Shown one piece after another: positions 56,080 through 63,996 of a stretch of 64,000 nt of DNA. Where the stretch lies: NCBI GenBank assembly GCA_002440665.1, contig DJUX01000006.1:84695-148694 (forward strand). The letters are read 5' to 3'. The notes under the pieces were generated by a model. That model made no database searches, was not told the DNA's origin, and saw nothing but the letters and a program-made list of their open reading frames with translations. Origin of the DNA: Dechloromonas sp. UBA6271 (lineage in GTDB: Bacteria > Pseudomonadota > Gammaproteobacteria > Burkholderiales > Rhodocyclaceae). Every line of letters starts with the position of its first letter. Position 1 is the first letter of the stretch. A program made the translations under genes and the position numbers.

Positions 56080-56099
56080 ATTCCGGCTTTCGCCGGAAT
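56080..56099. repeat. Palindromic hairpin of the ATTCCGGC type
   Basis: ATTCCGGC and GCCGGAAT form a perfect 8-bp stem with loop TTTC. This resembles widespread small palindromic repeats in proteobacteria (for example dRS3-like). Only one copy was seen in the window. It lies between the degraded HNH region and the kinase operon. Confidence 0.5.
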
Positions 56100-56196
56100 A
56101 GCGAATTGGGCATCAATCAGAGCTTCCCTGTCTGTCTATGTCAATCGCGAATTCCCGGCGACTGCAGGGCCGCCTGGCACAAAACTGGTGCCAAAA

Positions 56197-56313
56197 TCAG
56201 TCGCGATCCGCAAATTTGGTGCGCCGCAGTATTTGTACAACGGCAATCAGCGCATGCGGAAGCAACGACGCTGCGGTCACTCCAAGGAATATTTCTGTCA
56301 GGCCGATTTCCAT
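56197..56313 (-). CDS. Candidate 38-residue membrane peptide
   Basis: On the minus strand an ATG at 56313 opens 38 codons (MEIGLTEIFLGVTAASLLPH, then a hydrophobic continuation with ALIAVVQIL and a basic end RRTKFADRD). A Shine-Dalgarno-like GGGAG lies seven bases upstream. The hydrophobic core of about 20 residues followed by Arg/Arg fits a single-pass small membrane protein. It is too short for ordinary ORF calls. It precedes no obvious partner; the gene downstream is the degraded HNH region on the other strand. Confidence 0.5.
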   Translation of the reverse strand: MEIGLTEIFLGVTAASLLPHALIAVVQILRRTKFADRD

Positions 56314-56424
56314 GGTCAATCTCCCAGTGCGCATCCACACTGGGTTGAGCATAGAGTGTGCCAATGAAAGCTGGGCCGGGGCTCCCGACCAATAGGAGAT
56401 TTGCCCGACAGGCGGCCTGTTTCA

Positions 56425-57765
56425 CTATGCCGGAGCTTTCCAGGCGACCGTTACCTGCAATCCCTGCGAATTTTCACCCGCCGCGAGATCAAGATCGGCC
56501 CCATGCAGTTCGGCGATGCGCGCGACGATGGCCAAGCCCAGTCCGCTGCCCGGCTGGGTGCCCTGGTCGAGGCGATGGAAGCGGCGCCGGACCGCATCGC
56601 GTTCGCCGGCCGGGATGCCCGGGCCGCTGTCACTGACGCATAGCCGGCATTGGCTAGCAGTGCGGGAAACGGTGACGCGCAGCGCGCCGCCGGCCGGCGT
56701 GTAGCGGATGGCATTGTCGACCAGATTGCGGATCAGCACGCGCAGCCATTCCGCCTGACCGGTCACGCTGCTGCCGGGCGCGGCGTCGAGGGCGAAATCG
56801 AGATTTTTGTCGAGAATCAGTGGGCCGAGGTCGGCGCATACCGCTTCGGCAAGCCTACCCAGATCGACCGGCTGCGGGTCGGGCAGGCCGGATTCGGGGT
56901 CGAGGCGGGCCAACTGCAGCATCTGGTCGACGAGGTGGGAAGCGCGGGTCAGGCCGCTTTGCAATTGCGCCAGCGAGCGGTCGCGTTCCTCGCTGTCGCG
57001 GGCGCGCCGGGCGACCTGCAACTGCGCCTGCAGCGCTGCCAGCGGGGTCCGTAGTTCGTGGGCGGCATCGGCAGTAAATTGGCGCTCGGACTCGAGGGCG
57101 GTTTCGACGCGCTGGAATAGGCCGTTCAGCGCCTCCAGCATGGTGCGGATTTCTTCGGGCGCTGCCGCCGGCGTAAGCGGCTGCAACTGCTGCGGCGCCC
57201 GGCTGGCGATCTGCTTGGCGATGCCGTCCAGCGAGGCGAGGCCATGCCGGGTCGCCAGCCAGACCCAGAGGCCGATCAGCGGCAGGCCGAAGAGAGCAGG
57301 GAAGAGCAGGCGCCAGGCAATATGGCCAATCAGGTCGTCGCGAATGTGGTGGTTCTCGCTGACCTGCACCTGCAGGCTGCGCTCCTCGTTCCATTGACTG
57401 AAGTGGCGCCAGTGGCCGTCCTCGCCGCGCGTTTCGGAAAAGCCATCGGTTGCGGTCAACGCCGTTTCCGGGGCATTTTTCGAGCGCATCAACAGCTTGC
57501 CGTCGGCACGCCAGATCTGGAAACGCAGGCGGCGCTGGTATTTGTGGGCGACGTCGCCAAGATCCTCGATGTCGTCGCCCTCGTCATGGCCGGCCAGCGC
57601 AAGCAGGGTTTGCGCGGCCTGGGCGAGCTGGGCATCGAACAGCTCGTCGACTTCATGATGGGCATCTATGTAGCTGAAAACCATGGTCGCCAGCCAGGCG
57701 GCGGCGACACCGCCGAGCAGCAGACCGAGCAGGCGGCGGCGCAGCGAGAACCAGGCGGTCGTCAC
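56425..57765 (-). CDS. QseC-like sensor histidine kinase
   Basis: The product has 446 residues. Two membrane helices (about residues 10-32 and 155-175) flank a periplasmic sensor. The kinase part has ERQFTADAAHELRTPLAAL (phospho-His), NLVDNAIRYTP, DSGPGIPAGERD and GSGLGLAI. The FTADAAHELRTPLAAL form and overall size match QseC/PmrB-type kinases. It overlaps the response-regulator gene by four bases and is the last gene of the cytochrome operon. A copy of the dispersed motif lies inside it. Confidence 0.92.
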   Translation of the reverse strand: MTTAWFSLRRRLLGLLLGGVAAAWLATMVFSYIDAHHEVDELFDAQLAQAAQTLLALAGHDEGDDIEDLGDVAHKYQRRLRFQIWRADGKLLMRSKNAPETALTATDGFSETRGEDGHWRHFSQWNEERSLQVQVSENHHIRDDLIGHIAWRLLFPALFGLPLIGLWVWLATRHGLASLDGIAKQIASRAPQQLQPLTPAAAPEEIRTMLEALNGLFQRVETALESERQFTADAAHELRTPLAALQAQLQVARRARDSEERDRSLAQLQSGLTRASHLVDQMLQLARLDPESGLPDPQPVDLGRLAEAVCADLGPLILDKNLDFALDAAPGSSVTGQAEWLRVLIRNLVDNAIRYTPAGGALRVTVSRTASQCRLCVSDSGPGIPAGERDAVRRRFHRLDQGTQPGSGLGLAIVARIAELHGADLDLAAGENSQGLQVTVAWKAPA

Positions 57766-58418
57766 TTGGCGATGGTGTAGCCGACCCCGCGCAGGGTGCG
57801 GATCAGCTCGCTGCCCAGCTTCTTGCGCAGGTGGTGGATATGTACTTCGAGGGCGTTGCTGTCCGGCTCGTCGCGCCAGCCGTAGAGCGACTGTTCGAGC
57901 TGGCTGCGGGTCAGCACGCGACCGGCGTTTTCCAGCAGCATCTGCAGCAGCGAGAATTCGCGGCTGGAAAGTTCAACCGCCTGGCCGGCCAGCGTGACGC
58001 TGTGTGCCGCCGGGTCGAGGGCGAGCTCGCCATGCGTCAGTAGCGGCGCGGCGCGGCCGGCGCTGCGCCGGGTCAGGGCGCGGATGCGGGCGGTTAGTTC
58101 GTCGAGATCGATTGGCTTGACGAGATAGTCGTCGGCCCCGGCATCGAGGCCGGATACCTTGTCGCCGGTGGCGTCGCGGGCGGTCAGGATGAGCACCGGC
58201 ATGGTCTGGCCGCGACTGCGGGCGCGGGTCAGGACTTCCATGCCGGAGAGGCGTGGGAGGCCGAGGTCGAGGACGACGAAATCGAAACTCTCGGCCTGCA
58301 GCGCATGGTCGGCGGCATTGCCGTCTTTTACCCAGTCAACCGCGAAACACGCCTGGCGCAGGCCGATGGTCAGGCCGTCGCCAAGTTCTGGATCGTCTTC
58401 GACAAGCAGGATGCGCAT
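57762..58418 (-). CDS. QseB/PmrA-like response regulator
   Basis: This 218-residue OmpR-family regulator begins MRILLVEDDPELGDGLTIGL, has the phosphorylation Asp in VVLDLGLPRL (about residue 51), KPIDLDEL, and a winged-helix domain ending EVHIHHLRKKLGSELIRTLRGVGYTIAK. It is paired with the kinase that follows. The CTTAAG-type half-sites in front of the operon (59953-59991) fit the DNA-binding preference of this subfamily, so it probably controls its own operon. Confidence 0.93.
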   Translation of the reverse strand: MRILLVEDDPELGDGLTIGLRQACFAVDWVKDGNAADHALQAESFDFVVLDLGLPRLSGMEVLTRARSRGQTMPVLILTARDATGDKVSGLDAGADDYLVKPIDLDELTARIRALTRRSAGRAAPLLTHGELALDPAAHSVTLAGQAVELSSREFSLLQMLLENAGRVLTRSQLEQSLYGWRDEPDSNALEVHIHHLRKKLGSELIRTLRGVGYTIAK

Positions 58419-58430
58419 GGCGTGATTCTA

Positions 58431-59036
58431 TCAGCTGGCGATCCACCAGCCGGCCAGCGCGACCCAGGCCAGCAGGACGGCGGCGGCCAGCGGCCGCGCT
58501 GAGCGGATGGCCGCGTCCGGTGCGCCCAGCTTGTGGCCGTTGACCATCGCGCGAACCAGGTTTTCGCCATGCAGCAGGCTGCCGGAAATGACGCCGGCGA
58601 CATGGACGATGACGACGGTGAGCATCGTCGCCGCCAGCGCTTCGTGTATCTCTTCCAGCCAGTGGCCGCCGATGTCGTTGTAGATCGCCCAGCCGGCCAG
58701 ACCGGTCACGATGCCGAGGCCGAGCAGCAGCACGATGGCCCAGCCGCCGGCCGGGTTGTGGCCGACATGGTGGTTGGGCTGCAGCCGGAGCAGACTCGTC
58801 AAGTATTCCTTGACTGCCGCTGGCCCGCGTACGAAATCGACGAAGCGGGCATAACGCGAGCCGATAAAGCCCCACGCCAGGCGGAAGCTGGCGACGCCGA
58901 CCACCGTCGCGCCGGCGATGACGTGTACGAGGCGGAAGCTTTCGCTGTCGCCGGTCAGCCAGGCGAGGGTGAAGCCGCCGACCATCAGCCAGTGGCCGAG
59001 ACGGACCGGCCAATCCCAGACGAGAATTTTCTGCAT
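58431..59036 (-). CDS. Cytochrome b561-type membrane subunit
   Basis: The 201-residue protein has four membrane helices and histidines placed for two b-type haems (WDWPVRLGHWLM, VHVIAGATVV, IHEALAATML, VIVHVAGVISG). It belongs to the bacterial cytochrome b561/Ni-Fe hydrogenase b-subunit family. Its place with a diheme cytochrome c and an SHP-like protein suggests that it passes quinol electrons to them. It lies three bases after the diheme cytochrome gene. Confidence 0.9.
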   Translation of the reverse strand: MQKILVWDWPVRLGHWLMVGGFTLAWLTGDSESFRLVHVIAGATVVGVASFRLAWGFIGSRYARFVDFVRGPAAVKEYLTSLLRLQPNHHVGHNPAGGWAIVLLLGLGIVTGLAGWAIYNDIGGHWLEEIHEALAATMLTVVIVHVAGVISGSLLHGENLVRAMVNGHKLGAPDAAIRSARPLAAAVLLAWVALAGWWIAS

Positions 59037-59039
59037 GGC

Positions 59040-59501
59040 TTACCTCTTCAGTTCACGAATGGTGATGTCGTGTTCGCTGTAATTGCCCTCGGTGGCGCCG
59101 CGATGGCAGGCTTCGCAATTGGCCGCCGATTTCACGCGCGGATCGCGCCACAGCTTCGCTGGCACTTCGCGGTGCTTGCGGACGAAGCGGGCGGTCGTGC
59201 TGATGCGTGGCGGATCGCCTGCGTTGCCCAGCTTTCCGGCGTTGCCGGCATGGCGTTCGAGAAAGGCCGTGATTTCCTGCCTTTTTTGGGCGTCGACCGC
59301 AGCATCCGTCGCGAAGTGATCGTCGAGGCCGGCCATGATGCGCTGCCAGTCGCCGCCGGCGAGCAGGGCGGGTGGATAGGCGAGGTGGCAACTGCCGCAT
59401 TCCGCCGGGTAGCTGGCGGGCGTATCGGCGGGCAACGGCAGGCGGTCGGCCAGCGCCGGCAGCGTGACGCCAAGCAGCAGGCTCAGGGCAATGCGTTTCA
59501 T
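59040..59501 (-). CDS. Diheme cytochrome c (DHC)
   Basis: This 153-residue periplasmic protein has a signal peptide (cleavage after LPALA) and two CxxCH haem-binding motifs, ECGSCHLAYPP near residue 35 and NCEACHRGATEGNYS near the end, matching the DHC family often linked to SHP. It likely carries electrons between the cytochrome b subunit and SHP. A copy of the dispersed motif falls between the two haem motifs. Confidence 0.9.
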   Translation of the reverse strand: MKRIALSLLLGVTLPALADRLPLPADTPASYPAECGSCHLAYPPALLAGGDWQRIMAGLDDHFATDAAVDAQKRQEITAFLERHAGNAGKLGNAGDPPRISTTARFVRKHREVPAKLWRDPRVKSAANCEACHRGATEGNYSEHDITIRELKR

Positions 59502-59502
59502 G

Positions 59503-59907
59503 TCAGCGCACCGCGCTCATGTAAGCCACGAAATCGGCCTTCTCGCCCGGCGTGCAGGCGCGGCCGACGACTTCCTTGCAGTTGCGGCCGAACCATTTTT
59601 CGACCTTGGCCGGATCGGCGAAGCGCTCGCCATTGACGGCGACGGCGAGCGGCCGGATGGCCTTGCCGGTGACCGCGTGCTGGCCGGCGTTCAGCGGGCT
59701 GTCGGTATGGCAACTGGTGCACGCCGGCATCTTGTCGTTGAGCGCAAAGCGCTGGTGGAACAAAGCCGCACCGCGTTTGGCCGAAGGGGTGAACCCGGGC
59801 TGCCGGGCAGCAGCGTCGGCGGCGTAGGTCTGGATGATCTGTTGTGGCGTCTCGGCGTGGCAGGCTGTGCCGACGAGCAGCAGGCACAGGGCGGGCAGGA
59901 CTCTCAT
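59503..59907 (-). CDS. SHP-like (DUF1924) monohaem cytochrome c
   Basis: The ATG at 59907, with AGGAG upstream, gives 134 residues; the frame opens earlier at 59928. A signal peptide ends in CHA, then a class I cytochrome fold follows with one CxxCH (ACTSCHTDSPL). The segment FGRNCKEVVGRACTPGEKADF has the paired cysteines and the Asn expected of the sphaeroides haem protein family, in which Asn ligates the iron. Known SHPs bind oxygen and other small ligands. First gene of the cytochrome operon; the operator array lies about 46 bp upstream. Confidence 0.85.
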   Translation of the reverse strand: MRVLPALCLLLVGTACHAETPQQIIQTYAADAAARQPGFTPSAKRGAALFHQRFALNDKMPACTSCHTDSPLNAGQHAVTGKAIRPLAVAVNGERFADPAKVEKWFGRNCKEVVGRACTPGEKADFVAYMSAVR

Positions 59908-59936
59908 CGTTATGCTCCTTGTCATCATGGAGAAGG

Positions 59937-59991
59937 AGTGTAGAGAGCCAGCCTTAAGCGCTTCTTAGGCGAAGCTTAAGTCCAGATTAAG
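59937..59991 (-). promoter_or_regulatory. Four-half-site operator array and promoter of the cytochrome operon
   Basis: On the plus strand CTTAAG (59953), CTTAGG (59964), CTTAAG (59975) and ATTAAG (59986) are spaced exactly 11 bp apart, with 5-bp gaps. This equals two adjacent PmrA-type boxes (YTTAAK-N5-YTTAAK). A possible -10 TACACT (minus strand, 59942-59937) is placed so that the nearest half-sites overlap the -35 position, as for class II OmpR-family activators. Confidence 0.7.
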
Positions 59992-59996
59992 GGCGG

Positions 59997-60728
59997 TCAG
60001 CCTTCGGTGAGCGTCATCAGGATATCGGCGTACCAGGCGCAGTTCAGCCCGAGCGCCTCGTCCAGCTTCAGATCGCGCGTGCCGACGTCGAGGCGTGACG
60101 AATGCACGCCAAGCAGCATCCACGGCAGGTCGCCATGTTCCGGATCTTTGTCGGCAACGCGCATGACGACGGGGGCGCCGCTGGTGCCGCGGTGCGTGCG
60201 CGCATCGGTGAGGAAATAGCCCTCGCCCTGAAAGCGCAGACCGAACGAAGAGGCGATCGCCGCCTGGCGGACGACCGGCATGTGGTGCAGGGTGTCGTGG
60301 AAGCCGAGCGGAAAGCCGACGATCAGCAACGAGGTGCCGACCTCGACCTGGTCGAAGCGGCCGGCCAGGTGCTTGGGGGTGAAGGCATGGTAAACCGCGG
60401 TTTTTGGCAGCGCCTTGCGTTCGATTTCGATCACCGCCACATCGATCTCGCCCGACGCGTCCTTGCCCTGGCGCCAGATGCTTTTGCCGTTGCGGTAGAG
60501 CGGAATTGAGAAGCCGGTGGATTTGGCCATATTTTCCGGATCGATATGCAGTTCGACCTCGATCCGGTCCGGGAAGTGCTTGCTCTGCTTATCGAACATG
60601 ACATGCCGGCTGGTGACCAGAAACAGCCGCCGGCCACGCTCGAAGAAAAAGGCACTGGCATTGGTCAGCGCCCGTTGCCGTTCGAAAGTGCAGACGCGGG
60701 CGGCAGTAAGGAGAATGGATTCGATCAT
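59997..60728 (-). CDS. Trypsin-like serine protease domain protein
   Basis: The 243-residue protein has a chymotrypsin-like fold with a plausible triad: His in TSRHVMF (near residue 42), Asp in GEIDVAVIEI (near residue 94) and Ser in HRGTSGAPVV (near residue 170). No signal peptide, transmembrane helix or PDZ domain is present, so it may be cytoplasmic. Substrate is unknown. It lies just upstream of the SHP operon, with the operator array in the 89-bp gap between the two reading frames. Confidence 0.8.
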   Translation of the reverse strand: MIESILLTAARVCTFERQRALTNASAFFFERGRRLFLVTSRHVMFDKQSKHFPDRIEVELHIDPENMAKSTGFSIPLYRNGKSIWRQGKDASGEIDVAVIEIERKALPKTAVYHAFTPKHLAGRFDQVEVGTSLLIVGFPLGFHDTLHHMPVVRQAAIASSFGLRFQGEGYFLTDARTHRGTSGAPVVMRVADKDPEHGDLPWMLLGVHSSRLDVGTRDLKLDEALGLNCAWYADILMTLTEG

Positions 60729-60889
60729 CGGTGTTTCGCTTGCTCATGGCGGTGGGTCGCCGCCGTGATCCGGTTTCAGAAAGAGAACGAGCCCGCCTGC
60801 AATGATGAGGATGGATCGAGGTTCCCACACTAACAGACTTATCGCCTTGGTCTGCCGTTCCTCCACTTGATTCCCCGCCGCGTGGGACA

Positions 60890-61228
60890 ATGCCGGCAAT
60901 GGAGACCAAAATTGTTCCCGGCGAAAGCCCGGCCATAACCTGCGCTAACTGCGAAGCGTGCTGTTGCCGGCTGGAGGTGCTGCTGATGGGTGACGACGAC
61001 GTTCCGCCCCGCTTCACCGCCGAGGACGAATGGGGCGGGACGGTGATGCGCCGCCTCGACGATGGCTGGTGCGCGGCGCTCGACCGCAACACCATGTTGT
61101 GCACCATTTACGGACGCCGCCCGGACGTCTGCCGCGAATTCGAAATGGGCGCCAGCGGTTGCATCGAGGAAAGGCTCGAGTTCTACACCCGGCAAGATAG
61201 CCTGCGCGCCGGGTCTCTCACGCCATAG
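60890..61228 (+). CDS. YkgJ-family cysteine-cluster protein
   Basis: The 112-residue protein has the YkgJ pattern of cysteines, CANCEACCCRLEV, then CAALDRNTMLCTIYGRRPDVCREF, probably binding zinc or an Fe-S cluster. Start codons at 60890 and 60899 are both possible. Members may take part in RNA or cofactor modification, but function is not established. It converges on the small gene at 61246. Confidence 0.85.
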   Translation: MPAMETKIVPGESPAITCANCEACCCRLEVLLMGDDDVPPRFTAEDEWGGTVMRRLDDGWCAALDRNTMLCTIYGRRPDVCREFEMGASGCIEERLEFYTRQDSLRAGSLTP

Positions 61229-61245
61229 CCAGGCGCGGCCGGATT

Positions 61246-61488
61246 TCAGCCAGACCGCGCCACAGCCTTGCGCAGGCGCTCGACGGTTTCCTCGACCGGC
61301 GCCTTTTTCGACACCTCAAGCCCCAGATTTCTGGCAACGGCATTGACCCTTGCCGGATTGAGCGGAATGCCGCCACGATCGATGGCGGCGATCAGGCAGC
61401 GCGCCTGCTCGATGTCCGAAAGCGGCGCTTTCGCCGGCAGCAGGGTTTTCAGCCAGCGGATGAATCCCTTTCGCCTGCGCGGGGCCAT
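61246..61488 (-). CDS. Small basic hypothetical protein
   Basis: The ATG at 61488 gives 80 residues; a TTG at 61506 would add six. The N-terminus is strongly basic (APRRRKGFIRWLKTLLP) and the rest is helical with ARCLIAAIDRGGIPLNPARVNAVARNLGLEVS. The final segment (EETVERLRKAV) looks amphipathic. No family recognised. It is not preceded by a strong promoter. Confidence 0.5.
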   Translation of the reverse strand: MAPRRRKGFIRWLKTLLPAKAPLSDIEQARCLIAAIDRGGIPLNPARVNAVARNLGLEVSKKAPVEETVERLRKAVARSG

Positions 61489-61657
61489 AAGATTGCTCGT
61501 TGTCAAAAGACGCTAAGGATACTTCGGCCATAACCGTTCCGCGAGAATGGGTTCCCAAAGGAGACCATAGGTAGTTGGCAAATACAGACTGGGGCGACGG
61601 TTTCTGGAACGCTATCGTTAGATAGCCTGGTCCAATTTATGATATTTTCATGGTGGT

Positions 61658-62050
61658 ATGAAAATGAAATTCTTTCGATCACTCGCCGCTCTGCCACTGC
61701 TTGTTTCGTTCTTGACGGCAAACTTCTCGGTTGCCATGGCGGATGAGAAAGCCAAAGCAGTCGAAGGCGAAAAGGGGCTGGCAAGCAGGACATTGCTGGC
61801 GGAAAGCGACAAGTTGCAGGTTTTCGAGATTCGCCAAAAGCCCGGTGATGTAATTACCCCGTCGACGACGGTTACCCGAGTCGTACGGGCGGTGAAGGGC
61901 GGTACAGTGTTGCGGACTTACGCCGATGGCAAGACTGAGAAGTCGGAGTGGAAAACCGGCGAAGTGCAAATTCAAGAGCCGGGTCCGCAATACACGGCCA
62001 AGAACGTAGGCAAAACCGAAGTTGCGCTTTATGTGGTTAGGCTGAAGTGA
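61658..62050 (+). CDS. Secreted cupin-like protein
   Basis: This 130-residue protein has a signal peptide (ending VAMA) and a single beta-barrel domain: RTLLAESDKLQVFEIRQKPGD, VRAVKGGTVLRTYADGK, and VQIQEPGPQYTAKNVGKTEVALYVVRL, a cupin-type strand pattern. The metal-binding histidines of enzyme cupins are absent, so it is probably a binding or structural protein. Function unknown. It precedes the long gap before the SDR. Confidence 0.65.
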   Translation: MKMKFFRSLAALPLLVSFLTANFSVAMADEKAKAVEGEKGLASRTLLAESDKLQVFEIRQKPGDVITPSTTVTRVVRAVKGGTVLRTYADGKTEKSEWKTGEVQIQEPGPQYTAKNVGKTEVALYVVRLK

Positions 62051-62644
62051 TCCGGGAAAACCGCAGCGGGTAAGAAGCCGGAATGCGGCTTGATCATTTT
62101 CATAAGGGTGAGGCCCTGCCAACGCGGGGTTCTTGTCAGGGATGCCGAAGGTATCAGGAGGCAACCGGCCGGGAGCGGTAATTCGACGTACCGGAAAACC
62201 AGCCATCTGAACGGCTGCTCCACTCTGAAACCTGCCGGGCAGCCTACGCGTGCAACTCGGCCACAGCCGACCTTGGGTCTCTGGCCAAACTCGGGCGGCA
62301 ATGCGCCGGAAACCTGCCGTTCAGCCGCTGACGGCGGTCAATGACCGCTTGTCACTTCAGGCTACAGCCGGACCCGACCCTATCCGGACGTTGGTGCCGC
62401 GGTCGATTGAAGGTCAGCTTTCATCTGCAACCGGTCGATTACGGTTAGGACGCTAACTATTTCTTTACTGATGGCTGGTGTGATAGCGGTGAACGACATC
62501 ACGTACTGGTCAAACACTAATATTGGCGTATTCTGTTAGCAGGGTGGCGCGTTCCGCATATAGTCGTCAGGGCATTATTCCTATACTCCTTACATGCACT
62601 TCCGAAGTGCCAACTGTATGTTTAACCATCTCAAGGAGTTTGCA
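62051..62644. other. 594-bp gap with no convincing gene
   Basis: Three-frame reading gives only short open stretches with codon use unlike the neighbours. A weak AAGCCG/CGGCTT hairpin follows the cupin gene at about 62075-62092, and the SDR ribosome binding site AAGGAG is near the right end. Sequences such as TCAATGACCGCTTGTC and CAACCGGTCGATT suggest decayed or noncoding DNA. Nothing more was seen. Confidence 0.5.
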
Positions 62645-63394
62645 ATGTCCAAACAAGTCGCCCTTATTACCGGCGGTGCCACCGGCATCGGTAAAGCTGT
62701 CGCCCTCAAGCTCGCCGCTCAAGGCGTTAACGTCGTCATGAGCGGTCGCCGAGCAGAAGTCGGCGCGGTTGCCTTGGCCGAAGTCTCAGCAGCCGCACGC
62801 GACGGTGCCCAAGTTCGCTTCGTACAGAACGATGTGTCCGACGAAGCCAAGGTTAAATCAATGATTGACGGCATCGTGGCTGAATTCGGCCGACTTGACA
62901 TGGCCGTCAACAATGCGGGTATCTTCAACGAGTATTCTTCGCTGAACCAATCCGAGACTCAGAACTTCCGCGACATGCTTGAAGTAAACGTGATGGGCGT
63001 GTATTTCAGTATGAAGTACGAAATTGCCCAAATGCTCCAACAAGGCAAAGGGGCTATCGTCAATTTGGCATCGATTGCCGGCCTGAACGGCATCCCCTGG
63101 GGCGGAACCTATGCGGCCACCAAGCATGCGGTGGTTGGTCTTACTAAGTCGTCAGCACTCGACCATGCGGCTCAAGGCATCCGTATCAACGGTGTGGCGC
63201 CCGGAGCTATCCGCACTGACATCATCGCAGAGCAATTGAACAGTAATCTCGCCGAACTTGAAGCAATGCACCCCATGCAGCGAGTGGGAAAGCCGGAAGA
63301 GATAGCGAATGCCATCAGCTGGCTGCTCTCGGACGAGGCCAGCTTCGTCACCGGTCACATTCTCAACGTAGATGGTGGCTTCCAAGCCAAATAA
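62645..63394 (+). CDS. Short-chain dehydrogenase/reductase (classical SDR)
   Basis: The 249-residue protein has the classical SDR motifs: cofactor-binding TGGATGIGKA, NNAG (AVNNAGIF), the catalytic Ser, Tyr and Lys as NLASIAGLNG and YAATKHA, and the C-terminal VDGGF. It reduces or oxidises an alcohol/ketone using NAD(P)H. The ATG at 62645 follows AAGGAG. The AraC-like gene starts six bases after its stop, so regulator and enzyme may be one unit. Substrate unknown. Confidence 0.92.
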   Translation: MSKQVALITGGATGIGKAVALKLAAQGVNVVMSGRRAEVGAVALAEVSAAARDGAQVRFVQNDVSDEAKVKSMIDGIVAEFGRLDMAVNNAGIFNEYSSLNQSETQNFRDMLEVNVMGVYFSMKYEIAQMLQQGKGAIVNLASIAGLNGIPWGGTYAATKHAVVGLTKSSALDHAAQGIRINGVAPGAIRTDIIAEQLNSNLAELEAMHPMQRVGKPEEIANAISWLLSDEASFVTGHILNVDGGFQAK

Positions 63395-63399
63395 GCATA

Positions 63400-63996
63400 A
63401 TGACCGGCTCTATTCCAGACAAAATGAAGGTGCCTGGCGCGCTGTGGGAAGGCCTCAAGCGGGTTCAAATCGACCGTGCTGAGGTCGTCCGCCGGGCGGC
63501 ATTGCCGCTCACCGTGCTGAAGGACGATACGCAGATTTCCACGGCACAGTTTTTCGCACTATGTCGCGCCATCGAAGCCGTTAGTCGAGACGCGACTATC
63601 GGGCTACGCATCGCATCAGGTCTGGATGGGGCTGTCATGCCCTTGGCTTTTGTCGCTGCTCAGCATGCCAGGGACTTCCGTGATGCGCTGAATCGGGTGG
63701 CCCGGTTCAAGCGTCTGTGCACGCCCGAGGATGTTGTACTCGCGGAGGATGGTGACCGCAGCGACATCGTTGTCCGCTGGCCACATGCTGCCCCTGATTC
63801 GATTCCATATGTCCTGGTCGATGCCACGATGGCGTCGCTCGTGGAGCTAGGCCGCAGAGGAACTTCAGAACGGTTGATACCAGTCGCGCTGGAGTTGGCC
63901 CGTCCTGAGGCATCGAGGTCCGCGATCGAACGATATTTTGGCTGCCAAGTTAGGTTTAATGCCGCGGAAGACCGTATTAGTGTTGACGCGCACTGA
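63400..63996 (+). CDS. AraC-family regulator, ligand-binding half only
   Basis: The frame encodes 198 residues matching the N-terminal Arabinose_bd domain of AraC-type regulators (KDDTQISTAQFFALCRAIE, and VMPLAFVAAQHARDFRDALNRVARFKRL). Full-length members are about 340 residues with two C-terminal HTH motifs. Here a TGA ends the frame four bases before the window edge. The HTH half may continue in another frame beyond the window, or be lost. It directly follows the SDR gene. Confidence 0.75.
   Translation: MTGSIPDKMKVPGALWEGLKRVQIDRAEVVRRAALPLTVLKDDTQISTAQFFALCRAIEAVSRDATIGLRIASGLDGAVMPLAFVAAQHARDFRDALNRVARFKRLCTPEDVVLAEDGDRSDIVVRWPHAAPDSIPYVLVDATMASLVELGRRGTSERLIPVALELARPEASRSAIERYFGCQVRFNAAEDRISVDAH

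Noticed and set aside
56138..56395. An 85-residue plus-strand frame in the gap after the HNH region
   Set aside because: No ribosome binding site or coding character; the minus-strand 38-codon gene is better supported.
61079..61090. CTCGACCGCAAC in the YkgJ-like gene as another motif copy
   Set aside because: First base differs from the 12-mer and no T/A run precedes it, so it was not counted.
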